Shown here in pieces: positions 37,027 to 46,187 of a stretch of 64,000 bases of DNA (position 1 is its first letter; the number at the start of each line of letters is the position of its first letter). The position numbers were made by a program, and so were the translations under genes. Source of the DNA: Phycisphaerae bacterium (GTDB taxonomy: Bacteria > Planctomycetota > Phycisphaerae > JAJVII01). Location of the stretch: the NCBI GenBank assembly GCA_022072085.1, contig JAJVII010000015.1:186001-250000 (forward strand), given 5' to 3'. The notes beneath the pieces were generated by a model that had not been told where the DNA came from, made no database searches, and worked only from the letters and a program-made list of their open reading frames with translations.

Positions 37027-38145
37027 ATGAACGACCGCCGGCGATTCCTCGAAGTGATGCACTACGGCAGCCCCGACCGGGCCTTCTTCACGGACTTCAG
37101 CTACACCGAAGACACGCTGGACAACTGGTATGGCCAGGGCCTGCCGCGCGGCACCGACATGGACGCCTACTTCGGCCTGGACAGTTTTTGGACCGCGGCG
37201 GGCCTGAACATCTCCCTGAGCCCCGGCTTTCCCCGGCAGGTCATCGAGGAGACCGAGAACCGCATCGTCGAGCGGCAGTCCGACGGCGTCACCGTCCTGC
37301 GGCAGAAGAAAGGCCGCACCATCCCCCACGAGATCGACCACCTGCTCAAGGACCGGGCAAGCTGGGAGGAGCATTACAAGCCGCGCCTGGTCCCTAACAC
37401 CGCCGCCCGCTACCCCAAGGACTGGGCCGACCGCGTCCAGCGATGGAAGGAACGCGACTACCCCGTTGTCATCAACGGCGGCAGCCTCTACGGCTGGATC
37501 CGCGACTGGATGGGCATGGAGGCCGTCAGCTACGTCATCTATGACGACGCGGCCCTGTTCGAGGAGATGGTCGAGACCGTCGCCGACTGCATCCTGGGCA
37601 CGGTCGAGCGGGCGCTGAACGAGGTGCAGTTCGACGCCGTGAGCATGTGGGAGGACATGTGCTACCGCGCCGGTCCGCTGGTCAGCCCGGCCACCTTCAA
37701 GCGCGTCATGGTCCCGCACTACAAGCGGCTGACCGAGCGGTTCCGCAAGGCCGGCATCGACGTGATCTACCTCGACTGCGACGGCGACCCGCGGCTGCTC
37801 GTCCCGCACTGGCTGGACGCCGGGGTCAACTGCATGTTCCCGATCGAGGTCGGCACGTGGGGCCTGGACGTCGTCGAGCTGCGCAAGCAGTACGGCCGCG
37901 ACCTGCTCATGATGGGCGGCTTCTCCAAGCGGATCCTCGCTCACAGCCGCGAGGCCATCAGCGCCGAGATCGACCGCCTCGCCCCGCTGATCGAGCAGGG
38001 CGGCTACGTCAGCTTCTGCGACCACCGCGTCAGCCCCGACGTGCCGCTGGCCTACTACGACTACTACATCGACACCGTCCGCGAGCGCTGGTGCAAGGGC
38101 CTCAACCTCCGCCCGCGCCAGACGCCCGTCTCGGCGAAGGCCTGA
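37027..38145 (+). CDS. Uroporphyrinogen-decarboxylase-like protein (MtaA/CmuA type)
   Basis: A 372-residue UroD-fold protein. In this family the catalytic-looking branch is divided between haem synthesis (HemE) and cobalamin-dependent methyltransferases (MtaA, CmuA). The lack of HemE N-terminal arginine motifs and the segments IYLDCDGDPRLLVPHW and CMFPIEVG, typical of the methyltransferase-like set, favour the second group. It may transfer methyl groups to or from the corrinoid protein encoded at 32723, but that is inference. AGGAAACAGG precedes the ATG. Confidence 0.85.
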   Translation: MNDRRRFLEVMHYGSPDRAFFTDFSYTEDTLDNWYGQGLPRGTDMDAYFGLDSFWTAAGLNISLSPGFPRQVIEETENRIVERQSDGVTVLRQKKGRTIPHEIDHLLKDRASWEEHYKPRLVPNTAARYPKDWADRVQRWKERDYPVVINGGSLYGWIRDWMGMEAVSYVIYDDAALFEEMVETVADCILGTVERALNEVQFDAVSMWEDMCYRAGPLVSPATFKRVMVPHYKRLTERFRKAGIDVIYLDCDGDPRLLVPHWLDAGVNCMFPIEVGTWGLDVVELRKQYGRDLLMMGGFSKRILAHSREAISAEIDRLAPLIEQGGYVSFCDHRVSPDVPLAYYDYYIDTVRERWCKGLNLRPRQTPVSAKA

Positions 38146-38149
38146 GCCA

Positions 38150-38305
38150 CCACGAAGACGCGGAGAGGAATTGCCACGGATTACGCGGACAGAATGAAGA
38201 CCACATAAAACGACGCCCGATTCCCCCCGGAATCGGGCGTCGTCTTCTTGTCTTATCCGTGTAATCCGTGAAATCCGTGGCCAATCTCCTCCGCGTCTTC
38301 GCGGC
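38150..38305. repeat. Triply nested palindromic spacer
   Basis: Three concentric inverted repeats from different word families. Outermost are CCACGAAGACGCGGAG and CTCCGCGTCTTCGCGG; inside them GCCACGGATTACGCGGAC and the mirror GTGTAATCCGTG/CCGTGGC; at the core the perfect 15-bp terminator stem. The spacer sits between convergent genes. Confidence 0.75.
38210..38243. terminator. Strong bidirectional terminator, 15-bp stem
   Basis: ACGACGCCCGATTCC (38210-38224) pairs perfectly with 38229-38243 around a CCCC loop. CTTCTTGTCTT follows on the plus strand. It separates the convergent UroD-like and vWA genes. Confidence 0.85.
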
Positions 38306-38310
38306 TGATC

Positions 38311-40590
38311 TCACTTCCCGCTGAGTTTCTTGGCCTGCTTGGCCAGGTCGATGAACTCAGCCCGGCGGCCGCGGGCGTCGTCGCCCTTGCCCTCGCCAGC
38401 CAGTTCGATCACCGTGTCCCAGTTGGCGGTTCCGGCGTACTGGGAATCCCGCAGCAGCATGCCGAAGGCCGCGACGCTGGCGGCGAACTTGAAGTCGCGC
38501 GACGCCTCGCCGTACTTCTTCCCGCCGTCCCTGGCCGGGAACTGCGTCAGCTTGCTCACCTCGCCGTCGGGCTCCTTGGCCCGCAGCTTGAGCGTCAGCA
38601 TCTCGTCGCTGTCGGCGGCGTCGGCCAGGCTGGCCGGCTTCTGATACTTCAGCGGGTCCACGTCGGCCATCACGGGCTTGGCGACCTGGTCCGCGACCGG
38701 CACGATTTCATAGAGCGCCGTCACCGTGTGCCCGGCCCCGATCTCGCCCGCGTCCTTGGTGTCGTCGTTGAAGTCCTCAGCCCGCAGCATGCGGTTCTCG
38801 TAACCGATCAGCCGATAGGCCACCACGCGCTTCGGGTTGAACTCCACCTGGATCTTCACGTCCTTGGCGATCGTGACCAGCGTGCCGGACAGTTCCTCGA
38901 CGAACAGCTTCTCGGCCTCCTTCTCGTTGTCGATGTAGCCGTAGTTGCCGTTGCCCTTGTCCGCGAGTTGCTCCAGCGTCGCATCCTTCACGTTGCCCAT
39001 GCCGAACCCGAGCACCGTCAGGAACACGCCGCTCTTGGCGTTGCTCTCGATCATCCGCAGCAGTTCGCTGCGGTCGGTGACGCCCACGTTGAAGTCGCCG
39101 TCGGTGCAGAGGATCACGCGGTTGACCCCGCCCTTGATGAAGTTGTCGACGGCCGTCTTGTAGGCCAGTTGGATGCCCGCCCCGCCCGCGGTCGAGCCGC
39201 CGGCGTGCAGGCCGTCCAGCGCCTTGACGATCAGTTCCTGGTGGTCGCAGGTGGTGCTGGGCAGCACCTGGCCCGCGGCCCCGGCGTAGACGACGATCGC
39301 GACGCGGTCGTTCTCGCCCAGCCCGCCCACCAGCTTCTTCATCGACTTGATGACCAGCGGCAGCTTGTTGTACTGGTCCATCGACCCACTGACGTCCAGC
39401 AGGAAGACCAGGCTGGTCGCCGGCCGCTTGTCCGCGGGGATCACGCGGCCCTTGATGCCGATCCGCGCCAGCCGATGCTTGAGGTCCCACGGGCAGCCGG
39501 CGATCTCGATGCTGGCGGCGAACGGTTCGCCGTCGTCCGGCGGCGGGTAGTCGTAGTGGAAGTAGTTGATCAGTTCCTCGATGCGGACCGCCCCGTGCGG
39601 CGGGAGTTGGCCGCCGGTCAGGTAGCGGCGGACGTTCGAGTAGCTGGCCGTGTCCACGTCGATGCTGAAGGTGCTCAGCGGGTTGCCCATCGAGTCGAGG
39701 AACGGGTTGTCCACGATGCGGTCATACTCCTCGGCGTTCAGCCCCCGGTAGTCCTTGGGCGACTCGCGGCCCTGCGCATCGAGCTTCTTGCCATCCTTCC
39801 CCTTTTCTAGGCCCTCATCAGGAGTCAGGGCCTCGCTAAAATGCAGCAACGGCGATCGCCTATCCCTGTCGTCGCGCCGAGCCCACTTCGAGTCCTTCTC
39901 AGACGAGAACGCAAGGACCACTTCCTCGTTCGTGGGCCGCGATGGGGAAGCCGCCGGGGGGGTGACAGGACTGGGAACATCGCCGTAGCCTGTCACACCC
40001 ACATCGGGCGGGGCCGATTGGGGGGTTCCTGTCGGCGCCGGGCCCGGTGTCGGCGCCCCCTCAGTTACCACGGCGCCGCTCTTGCCGGCGTCATCCCGCG
40101 GATCCTTCTTATCCCCCTCGAACGCCAGCCGCGTGCGGGGTTCCTTGTCGAGTACGTCGTCGTAAGAATACTGGCCGCGCCGCTCCGCCATATCGCTCGC
40201 GTTGGGCGAGTTAGCCGCGACCCGGTCCGTATCCGCCTGGCCTCGGCCCCACCAGGCGACGGCCGCCGAACTGAGCATCAGGCAGGCGGCCGCAGCCGCG
40301 ACGGCCAACCACCGCAGCGCCCGGACGTGCGGCGGCGGCGGGACGCTCTCCGGCCACGGCCGCGTGGACGCCGCCAGTTCGATCAGCGCCCGCTGGGCGT
40401 CGGTCAGCTTCAGCGGCGGCTCCCCGGCCAGCCCCTCGCGGAGCAGGTCGGCGGTGGCGCAGATGTCGGCCAGCGCCGCCCGGCAGGCCTCGCAGTCAGC
40501 CAGGTGGGCCTGCACCTTCCGCCGCTGGGCGTCGGGCAATTCCTCCAGGGCGAACGCGGTCAGTTTCTCTTCGGTCTGCTGACAGTTCAT
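38311..40590 (-). CDS. Anti-sigma factor fused to a von Willebrand A (YfbK-like) domain
   Basis: A 759-residue membrane protein. Residues 1-80 hold a zinc-type anti-sigma domain (H29, C33, C36 in HLADCEAC). A transmembrane helix lies at about 92-113, then a disordered Pro/Asp-rich linker. After it come a YfbK N-terminal region (YDRIVDNPFLDSMGNPLSTF), a vWA domain with an intact MIDAS (D399, S401, S403 in LDVSGSMD) and a DUF3520-like tail. I infer that the extracytoplasmic vWA domain senses a ligand and controls release of the ECF sigma factor encoded 61 bases upstream on the same strand. Confidence 0.88.
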   Translation of the reverse strand: MNCQQTEEKLTAFALEELPDAQRRKVQAHLADCEACRAALADICATADLLREGLAGEPPLKLTDAQRALIELAASTRPWPESVPPPPHVRALRWLAVAAAAACLMLSSAAVAWWGRGQADTDRVAANSPNASDMAERRGQYSYDDVLDKEPRTRLAFEGDKKDPRDDAGKSGAVVTEGAPTPGPAPTGTPQSAPPDVGVTGYGDVPSPVTPPAASPSRPTNEEVVLAFSSEKDSKWARRDDRDRRSPLLHFSEALTPDEGLEKGKDGKKLDAQGRESPKDYRGLNAEEYDRIVDNPFLDSMGNPLSTFSIDVDTASYSNVRRYLTGGQLPPHGAVRIEELINYFHYDYPPPDDGEPFAASIEIAGCPWDLKHRLARIGIKGRVIPADKRPATSLVFLLDVSGSMDQYNKLPLVIKSMKKLVGGLGENDRVAIVVYAGAAGQVLPSTTCDHQELIVKALDGLHAGGSTAGGAGIQLAYKTAVDNFIKGGVNRVILCTDGDFNVGVTDRSELLRMIESNAKSGVFLTVLGFGMGNVKDATLEQLADKGNGNYGYIDNEKEAEKLFVEELSGTLVTIAKDVKIQVEFNPKRVVAYRLIGYENRMLRAEDFNDDTKDAGEIGAGHTVTALYEIVPVADQVAKPVMADVDPLKYQKPASLADAADSDEMLTLKLRAKEPDGEVSKLTQFPARDGGKKYGEASRDFKFAASVAAFGMLLRDSQYAGTANWDTVIELAGEGKGDDARGRRAEFIDLAKQAKKLSGK

Positions 40591-40651
40591 GGTCGTTTCT
40601 CCATCTCCCGCCTCTCCCTCCCGGGGAGAGGGCCGGGGTGAGGGTTTCCTC

Positions 40652-41170
40652 TCAGTTCACTTTCAGTCTCGCCCGCAGCGTCTTGAGGCCCGCGTGGATC
40701 AGGAACCCGACGTTGCCGGCGCTGGTGCCCAGCACATGGGCGATCTGGCGATAGCTGAAGCCGGCCTGGAATTTCAGACGGATGGCCTCGGCCTGGTTGG
40801 CCGGCAGGTCGTCCAGCATCGTCAGGGCCCGGGCGGCCGACTCGTTGCTCTCAGCGGCCGCGGGCGGCGGCGGGGCGGCGTCGGCCTGCGTCGCCAATAC
40901 GGTCTCGCTTGCCCTGCCCATGCGTTTCTCCTTGCGTTGCACGTCCAAGGCCCGGTTGCGGCAGACGGTGTAAAGCCAGGCCCCCAGATGTCCGTTCACC
41001 TGCTCGACCCGCTGGCGGCAGAGACGCACGAAGGTCTCCTGCACCACGTCGCGGGCGCTCTCCGGGTCGCCGGTCAGCCGACACGCGTAGCGCGTCAGTT
41101 CGTCGCCGTAGCGATCGACCGCCTCAGCCACCCACCGCCGCCGTTCACCGATCGATTCGTCGTCGTTCAT
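40652..41170 (-). CDS. ECF RNA polymerase sigma factor
   Basis: A 172-residue group 4 sigma factor. Region 2 is TRYACRLTGDPESARDVVQE followed by WLYTVCRNRALDVQRK; region 4 (LPANQAEAIRLKFQAGFSY; QIAHVLGTSAGNV) binds -35 sequences. A low-complexity Ala/Pro linker separates them. The ATG at 41170 precedes the conserved helix; earlier in-frame codons lie in the palindromic spacer. The gene precedes its presumed anti-sigma partner. Confidence 0.9.
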   Translation of the reverse strand: MNDDESIGERRRWVAEAVDRYGDELTRYACRLTGDPESARDVVQETFVRLCRQRVEQVNGHLGAWLYTVCRNRALDVQRKEKRMGRASETVLATQADAAPPPPAAAESNESAARALTMLDDLPANQAEAIRLKFQAGFSYRQIAHVLGTSAGNVGFLIHAGLKTLRARLKVN

Positions 41171-41473
41171 CGAGGCCCCCGAGGCATGTGCCGCATGCGT
41201 CGCACATCCACCTTGAAGACGTGCCGGCTGATAGTTTCTTAGATGAATTCCGGGGAGAAGAGTTCTCCCACGAAGCGAAGAAGTACCGCCAAGACGCCAA
41301 GGGAAGACGCCAAGGGCGCCAAGAGAAGAGGGAATGAGAGAGAGGGGGAAAGACTCTCTTGTCCGACTCAAGATCCCTTTCTCTTCTTGGCGTTCTTGGC
41401 GCTCCCCCCTTGGCGACTTGGCGGTTCCCCTTTTCCCTCTTCTTCGTGGTCCTTCGTGGCCCTTCGTGGGAGG
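41171..41473. repeat. Large palindromic spacer of CGCCAAG and CGTGG words
   Basis: The left half repeats CCGCCAAGACGCCAAGGG-type words (about 41285-41325), preceded by CCCACGAAG. The right half carries their mirror images (CTTGGCG repeated between 41388 and 41430, then CGTGGTCCTTCGTGG to 41471). The 303 bases contain no gene I can support. The promoter of the ECF gene should lie in this segment but no hexamers stand out. Confidence 0.65.
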
Positions 41474-42184
41474 CTATTCTCTTCGCATCATGCAATCGGT
41501 CTTGCCGCAGCGCTGGCAGGGGGTGCCGATGTCGTCGACGGCCAGCCGTTCGCCGATGCCGATCAGGCCGCTCACCGACTTGATCGGGCTCATCAGGCAG
41601 ACCTCGCTGACGCTCACGCCGACAGCGGCGGCGTCGATCGCGCCGAACAGCGTCCGCTGCTGCGTCAGGTGCATGCCGCAGTAGCCCGGGCTGTAGCGCG
41701 GCGTCGTCGCGAACTGGGGCCCGATGGCCGTCGCGTCGGCGGCCACCGTGGCGCTGACTGCTTCAGCCGCCCGCTCCGCGCCGTCGCTGCCCACCGCGTC
41801 CAGAACCGCCCCCTCCAGCAGGTTGCCGTCGCGCATCTGCCGCTGGCTCTCGGCCTCGATCTCCGGTCCCACCGTCGCCACGAACAGCGCAACGTGCGAC
41901 GCCGGCCCGATGTACTGACCGATCGCCCCGCGGAAGCGTGCCCCGCCCTCCAGCTCGACGTGGCCTGCGTCCACCGACGCCACCGGCCAGATGCGGTAGA
42001 TCGCCCGCGGCCGGGCCAACTCCGTCCCGCGTGCGATCAGCGACTCGATCAGGCCGGCGGTTCCCGCGTCCGGGCGGCCGCCGCTGCGGCCGTAGCCGAG
42101 ACTGCGATAGACGTCCTCGCGGCTGATGCGGATGGGGATGTCGTTCAGAATCGTCGCGCCGAAATGGGAGCCGGGCTGAATCAT
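41474..42184 (-). CDS. Stand-alone MetH-activation-domain-like protein
   Basis: A 236-residue protein resembling the SAM-binding reactivation domain of B12-dependent methionine synthase (RYSPGYCGMHLTQQ in place of the RxxPGY turn; LMSPIKSVSGLIGIG). It ends in a Cys cluster, CQRCGKTDCM, that could hold a metal or be redox active. It lacks the methyltransferase modules of MetH. I infer a role in reactivating or maturing a corrinoid protein. The HEAT-like gene lies upstream on the same strand with a 14-base gap. Confidence 0.82.
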   Translation of the reverse strand: MIQPGSHFGATILNDIPIRISREDVYRSLGYGRSGGRPDAGTAGLIESLIARGTELARPRAIYRIWPVASVDAGHVELEGGARFRGAIGQYIGPASHVALFVATVGPEIEAESQRQMRDGNLLEGAVLDAVGSDGAERAAEAVSATVAADATAIGPQFATTPRYSPGYCGMHLTQQRTLFGAIDAAAVGVSVSEVCLMSPIKSVSGLIGIGERLAVDDIGTPCQRCGKTDCMMRRE

Positions 42185-42198
42185 GCGGCCCTCGCGAC

Positions 42199-43236
42199 TC
42201 ACGCGCCTTCGCGGGAAAGGTACTGCTTCCAACGTCGGATCGCCGCCTCGCGATCGGCCTCGGGGGCGTGGGCGTCGAAACCGAACTCCCGCCCGGTTAC
42301 GCGGCGGAGCACCTTCACCGCGTAGTCGGCGACGGTGGGCCTCCGCCCCAGCGCGTCGGGCTGCGTGGTCGGCCCGGCCGACGGGTCTTCCAGTTCCACG
42401 CCTTCGCCCAGGGCCCGGCCGATCATCTGCTGGACAGCCGGGTTCATCGCGAGCATCTCCGACTCCGGCCGAACGAGCACCGGCCGAACGTCGTGCAGGA
42501 CGTCGGCGAGCTTCGTCAGCTCGCCGGGGGTCAGGTCGAACCAGACGCTGTCGATCGCCTGCACGCGGACGTCGGGGTTCTTCGCCTCGACGAGAATGCG
42601 CTTGAGCATTGGCAGGATCTTGTCATGCGGGCCGATCTGCGCCAGCCTTGCCGTCGCTCGCTGGCCGAGCAGCGAGCCGACGGGGACCTCGTCGCCGGCG
42701 ATCTCCGCAGGCGTCGCGGCGTCAACGGTGAGGGCGATCTCGGCCAGCTTGTCCACGCTGGCTGTGTCGCGCACGTCGCCGACGCCCTCGACGGCCCAGA
42801 TGCGGACCTCGCCGTCGGAATCGTCCAGCAGGTCGCGGAAGCGGCCGGTGACGGTCGGCCAGGAATCGTGTCCCTCGCGGGCGTCCTCGTAGTGCTTGCG
42901 TGCAACGGTGACCAGCACCTTGACCGCCTCGGCGCGGACGGCCGCCCGGTCGTCGCGGCTCAGCCGGATCGCCGGGGACAGGGCAGCCAGGTCCTGGGCG
43001 ACCATGTAGTCGGCCCAGCGGTCGCGGTCGGCGAGGGTGGACGCGTGAGCCAGCCGCCACGCGCCATAGTTGGCTCGCACCTCGCGGCGGTAGTAGAGCC
43101 CGACCGCCCACAGCAGGATCATCGCCGCGATGATGATGACGGTCAGCCGATTCCAGAACCGCTCGCGCCGGGCGGCCTGGGCCTCGGCTGCGGCGGTGTC
43201 GGGCGCGGGAATTGTCGTATCAGGCGTGCGGCTCAC
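42199..43236 (-). CDS. Membrane-anchored HEAT-repeat-like protein
   Basis: A 345-residue protein with an N-terminal transmembrane helix (about 28-48, RLTVIIIAAMILLWAVGLYY) and a helical repeat region resembling HEAT repeats (AVRAEAVKVLVTVARK; DGEVRIWAVEGVGDV; DVRVQAIDSVWF). A GPTTQPD motif lies in the linker near the C-terminus. The GTG at 43236 overlaps the preceding stop by four bases (GTGA). It is probably a scaffold; no enzymatic motif is visible. Confidence 0.78.
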   Translation of the reverse strand: MSRTPDTTIPAPDTAAAEAQAARRERFWNRLTVIIIAAMILLWAVGLYYRREVRANYGAWRLAHASTLADRDRWADYMVAQDLAALSPAIRLSRDDRAAVRAEAVKVLVTVARKHYEDAREGHDSWPTVTGRFRDLLDDSDGEVRIWAVEGVGDVRDTASVDKLAEIALTVDAATPAEIAGDEVPVGSLLGQRATARLAQIGPHDKILPMLKRILVEAKNPDVRVQAIDSVWFDLTPGELTKLADVLHDVRPVLVRPESEMLAMNPAVQQMIGRALGEGVELEDPSAGPTTQPDALGRRPTVADYAVKVLRRVTGREFGFDAHAPEADREAAIRRWKQYLSREGA

Positions 43237-44051
43237 GGTTGATCCCCCGATGGCGTCTTGGATTGGCCGGTGGCGTCGTCGGGCTGCGAGGTCGCCGCCG
43301 CCGGGTAGCCGGGCAGGTTCACCTCCAGCGGCGGGCTTCGTCCGTCGTCGCCGACGAGGATGCCGCCCAGTTGCTGCACGAAGATTTCGGTGCGGATCAA
43401 CTGCTCGATCTGCGCCGCCGGGGCCCGCTCGCGCGAGAGCACCCGCTCGGCGTTGGGAACCTTGGCCCAGCCGCCGTACTGGAACTTGAAGTACCAAAGT
43501 TCGACGCGGCGGATCTGCTCGCCCGCCCGCCCGCTGTGAAAGGGCGTCGTGCGGCGCAGCTCCACCAGCGCCGTCGCCCGGCTGTGATCACCCGCCAGTT
43601 CCATGATCCGCTTGGCATTCTCGAAGCTCTCGATCTTCGTCACAACGTCGTCGATCTCGCCGCGGTCCTTTTCGGTCAGCGGGCCGGGCGGCTCCTCGGG
43701 GGCGTCACCCCGCTGCTTTCGGACCAGCCGAAGCAGCGGGTCCTCCTCGAACGAGAGGTCCACGCCGCGGAAGGTCTTGCCGTCGGAAGTGCGAACCGTC
43801 AGGTCGTATCGCCGCCCCGGAGCGACAGCCGGCACGGTGAACCGCCCGGCCTTGGCGTCCCACTCGACGCGATAAGGCAGGTTGAACTCGCGGTCGATGC
43901 ACTCGACGCCCTTGACCGCGTCAGCCGGCGTAAGCCGACCGGTGATCGTCCCCAGCACGCGGCCGTCCGGCTGAGACGCGGGAACGGCATCATCCGCCGT
44001 CGCAGCCAGCACCGGCGCCAGGGCCATCAGCATGAAGGCGAGCCGTCGCAT
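43233..44051 (-). CDS. Secreted protein of unknown function
   Basis: A 272-residue exported protein with a Sec signal peptide (MRRLAFMLMALAPVLAATAD). An N-terminal beta-rich region (about 30-105) resembles carboxypeptidase-regulatory-like or Ig folds (GTITGRLTP; FTVPAVAPGRRYDLTV). The C-terminal half is helical. Two Ser/Thr-Gln-Pro-Asp motifs (PASQPD, TSQPDD) flank the domains. It overlaps the HEAT-like gene by four bases, so they are likely partners. Confidence 0.75.
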   Translation of the reverse strand: MRRLAFMLMALAPVLAATADDAVPASQPDGRVLGTITGRLTPADAVKGVECIDREFNLPYRVEWDAKAGRFTVPAVAPGRRYDLTVRTSDGKTFRGVDLSFEEDPLLRLVRKQRGDAPEEPPGPLTEKDRGEIDDVVTKIESFENAKRIMELAGDHSRATALVELRRTTPFHSGRAGEQIRRVELWYFKFQYGGWAKVPNAERVLSRERAPAAQIEQLIRTEIFVQQLGGILVGDDGRSPPLEVNLPGYPAAATSQPDDATGQSKTPSGDQP

Positions 44052-44060
44052 CTTCGTTTG

Positions 44061-44090
44061 ATTGTACCGCAGTCCGGCGCGGCGACACAA
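44061..44090 (-). promoter_or_regulatory. Candidate promoter of the secreted protein gene
   Basis: Minus strand: TTGTGT (44085-44090) and TACAAT (44061-44066), spacer 18. The -10 is only about ten bases before the start codon, so the leader would be very short. Confidence 0.4.
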
Positions 44091-44150
44091 GTGCAGGCCT
44101 GCCGGAGAGAAGATATCTGCCACGAAGGGCCATCTTCTCTTCTCGGCGGC

Positions 44151-46148
44151 TCAGCGGCGCCAGGCTTCCTTCTTCGCCAGGTCGTAGCCGAGCGTCGCGC
44201 GCGTCGAACCGACCGTCACCGTCAATTCAACGCGGTCGCCGCCGGCAACGCCCTGCCCGGGCGAGATGGCGACCTCGGGCGGCTTGCCCTGGTGCGGGAT
44301 GAGCACCGAGACCAGCCTCACGGCTGCGGTCAGAACATCCTTGGCGCATCCGATGGCCACCGCCGGCCGCGGCTCGCGGCTGCCGTAGTGGAACGAGACC
44401 TCGCCCTTCTCCTGAGCGAGCGTGAATCCCTCGCCTGCGGCGCGGATCAGCAGGTTGGTCCCGCCTTCCAGGTCGGTGCGCGCGGACAGGCCAGGCGCGT
44501 CGATGACGGCCTTGCCCGGGGCCAGCGTGAAGTGAACATCGACGCGGCCGGCTGCCTCGCCGATCGCGTCGTCGACGATGACGAAAAAGCGGCGGTCGAC
44601 GAAGAGCACCGCGCGGCGGTGCGTCAGCCGCTTGTAGGAGGCGTTCTGCACGACCAGCGCGTCCAGCGTCCGGCCGGGCTCAAAGAGCAGGAGTTTGGGG
44701 GCGTAGGCCGAGTCCGCGCCGTTCAGCGTGAGGGTCTGGTGCGCGGCCGTTCGGCGGAACCAGGCCCGGCCGGCGTCGTCGCCGCTGTAGATGTAGGTCC
44801 CGCTGTCGGGGGTCAACCGACGCCCGCCGGCGAAGAGTTCGAACGAGCCGTTGTCGGGCTGGCAGTGCCAGCCGCCGTCAGGCCCGCACTTGAGCACCAG
44901 GCAGGTCGCGTCAGGCCCCCAGTCCGACCGCAGCGAATAGAAGCCGCTGGCAGCCAGCGCGACGGCGGAGTCAGCCGGCGGCTGGCCGATCTTGCCGGCC
45001 GACGCGAAGAAGCGGAAGTCGTCGCGGTCGAAGAAGTCGGCCCAGGGCTTGACGGCGTCGCGAACGTTTACCGGGCTGGAGGTGTCGCCGAACTGGGCGG
45101 TCGTGCCGTCGGGGAAACTCATCACCGCCAGGGCGGCGACCATCGACTCGATCCGCTTGAAGTAGTCGGGCCCAAACTCGTGCTCGCAGCCGTTGGCCCG
45201 GGCGAGCTGCGCTGTTCGGGCGAGCCAGGAAATGCAGCCTTTGTGGTAGTTGAAGCACTGCTCGTAGTGCATGCCGTCGGGCCGGACCTGCCGGGCGATC
45301 TGGGCGTTGAGCACGCCGAACGCCCGCTTGCGCCAGGCGGCGGCATCCTTGAACTGCGGGAAGCAGATCGCGACGAACGCAAGCCCCTCGGCCTCCATCA
45401 GCCGCCAGTTGTTGCCCTCCGGCCGTTTGCCCAGGGCGTCGTGCAGGAAGACGGCGTGATCGCGACAGGAGTTCATGAACGCGACCAGCACCGCGGGCCT
45501 GAAGGCGTCGGCGTCCAGGAAGTGCTGGAACAGGCCGATGAAGCGATAGCCGCGGATGCCCGCCTCGATGGTCCGCCAGGCGTAGTCGTGCTTCCCGTCG
45601 TTGGGGTTGCGGGCGACCCAGTCGGCAAACTGGCGGGTGAACGCGCCGACGTACTTCTCGTCGCCGCTGTGCCAGTAGGCGTCAGCCAGGCGGTCCCAAC
45701 TGCTGTGGCGGTGAAGCTGCCAGAGCCACTCGTTGTCGCGCGTCGGGTTGTGGGCCCAGTCGATGCGGTCGCCGAAGTCGCGCGGCGGGTAGCTGGCGCC
45801 GGTGATCAGGATATTGCGGCAGGCCTCGTCAGCCAGCTTAATCGAAGCAGGCGAGGCGTAGTGGCCGAGGACCTTCGTGCGCCGGGCGCGATCGACGGGG
45901 TGGCGGAACCCCGCGCCGTCACGGGCGCGGTAGAACGCCAGCAGCGCCGCAGCCGCCGCCTCGGGCGTCGCGGCGGCCCTTACCTTGGCCAGTTCCGGCC
46001 GATCCAGGTCAAGGTGCAGGAGCAGCCGGCGAACCGATTCGGCGTCCGGCGAGCCATCTGCGCCGACCGGCAGGCCCGGGGCGCACGTCAGCATGCAGAG
46101 GAGGATAGACATGAGGCGAAATGGTAACGCGGCGGCCGGCCGGTGCAC
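44151..46148 (-). CDS. Heparinase II/III-like polysaccharide lyase
   Basis: A 665-residue secreted protein with an N-terminal signal peptide, an alpha/alpha-barrel domain (about 60-380, e.g. GNNWRLMEAEGLAF, the N/H substrate loop MHYEQCFNYHKG) and a C-terminal beta-sandwich heparinase domain (SGFYSLRSDWG; CQPDNGSFELFAGGRRL). Such enzymes cleave uronate-containing glycans (heparin, alginate, ulvan). The start is uncertain: the GTG at 46148 gives a positively charged n-region, while the ATG at 46112 does not, and neither has a good ribosome site. Confidence 0.87.
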   Translation of the reverse strand: MHRPAAALPFRLMSILLCMLTCAPGLPVGADGSPDAESVRRLLLHLDLDRPELAKVRAAATPEAAAAALLAFYRARDGAGFRHPVDRARRTKVLGHYASPASIKLADEACRNILITGASYPPRDFGDRIDWAHNPTRDNEWLWQLHRHSSWDRLADAYWHSGDEKYVGAFTRQFADWVARNPNDGKHDYAWRTIEAGIRGYRFIGLFQHFLDADAFRPAVLVAFMNSCRDHAVFLHDALGKRPEGNNWRLMEAEGLAFVAICFPQFKDAAAWRKRAFGVLNAQIARQVRPDGMHYEQCFNYHKGCISWLARTAQLARANGCEHEFGPDYFKRIESMVAALAVMSFPDGTTAQFGDTSSPVNVRDAVKPWADFFDRDDFRFFASAGKIGQPPADSAVALAASGFYSLRSDWGPDATCLVLKCGPDGGWHCQPDNGSFELFAGGRRLTPDSGTYIYSGDDAGRAWFRRTAAHQTLTLNGADSAYAPKLLLFEPGRTLDALVVQNASYKRLTHRRAVLFVDRRFFVIVDDAIGEAAGRVDVHFTLAPGKAVIDAPGLSARTDLEGGTNLLIRAAGEGFTLAQEKGEVSFHYGSREPRPAVAIGCAKDVLTAAVRLVSVLIPHQGKPPEVAISPGQGVAGGDRVELTVTVGSTRATLGYDLAKKEAWRR

Positions 46149-46187
46149 AAGCGCGGACCCGTCAGGCAGGTCGGAGGAACGCGGATT

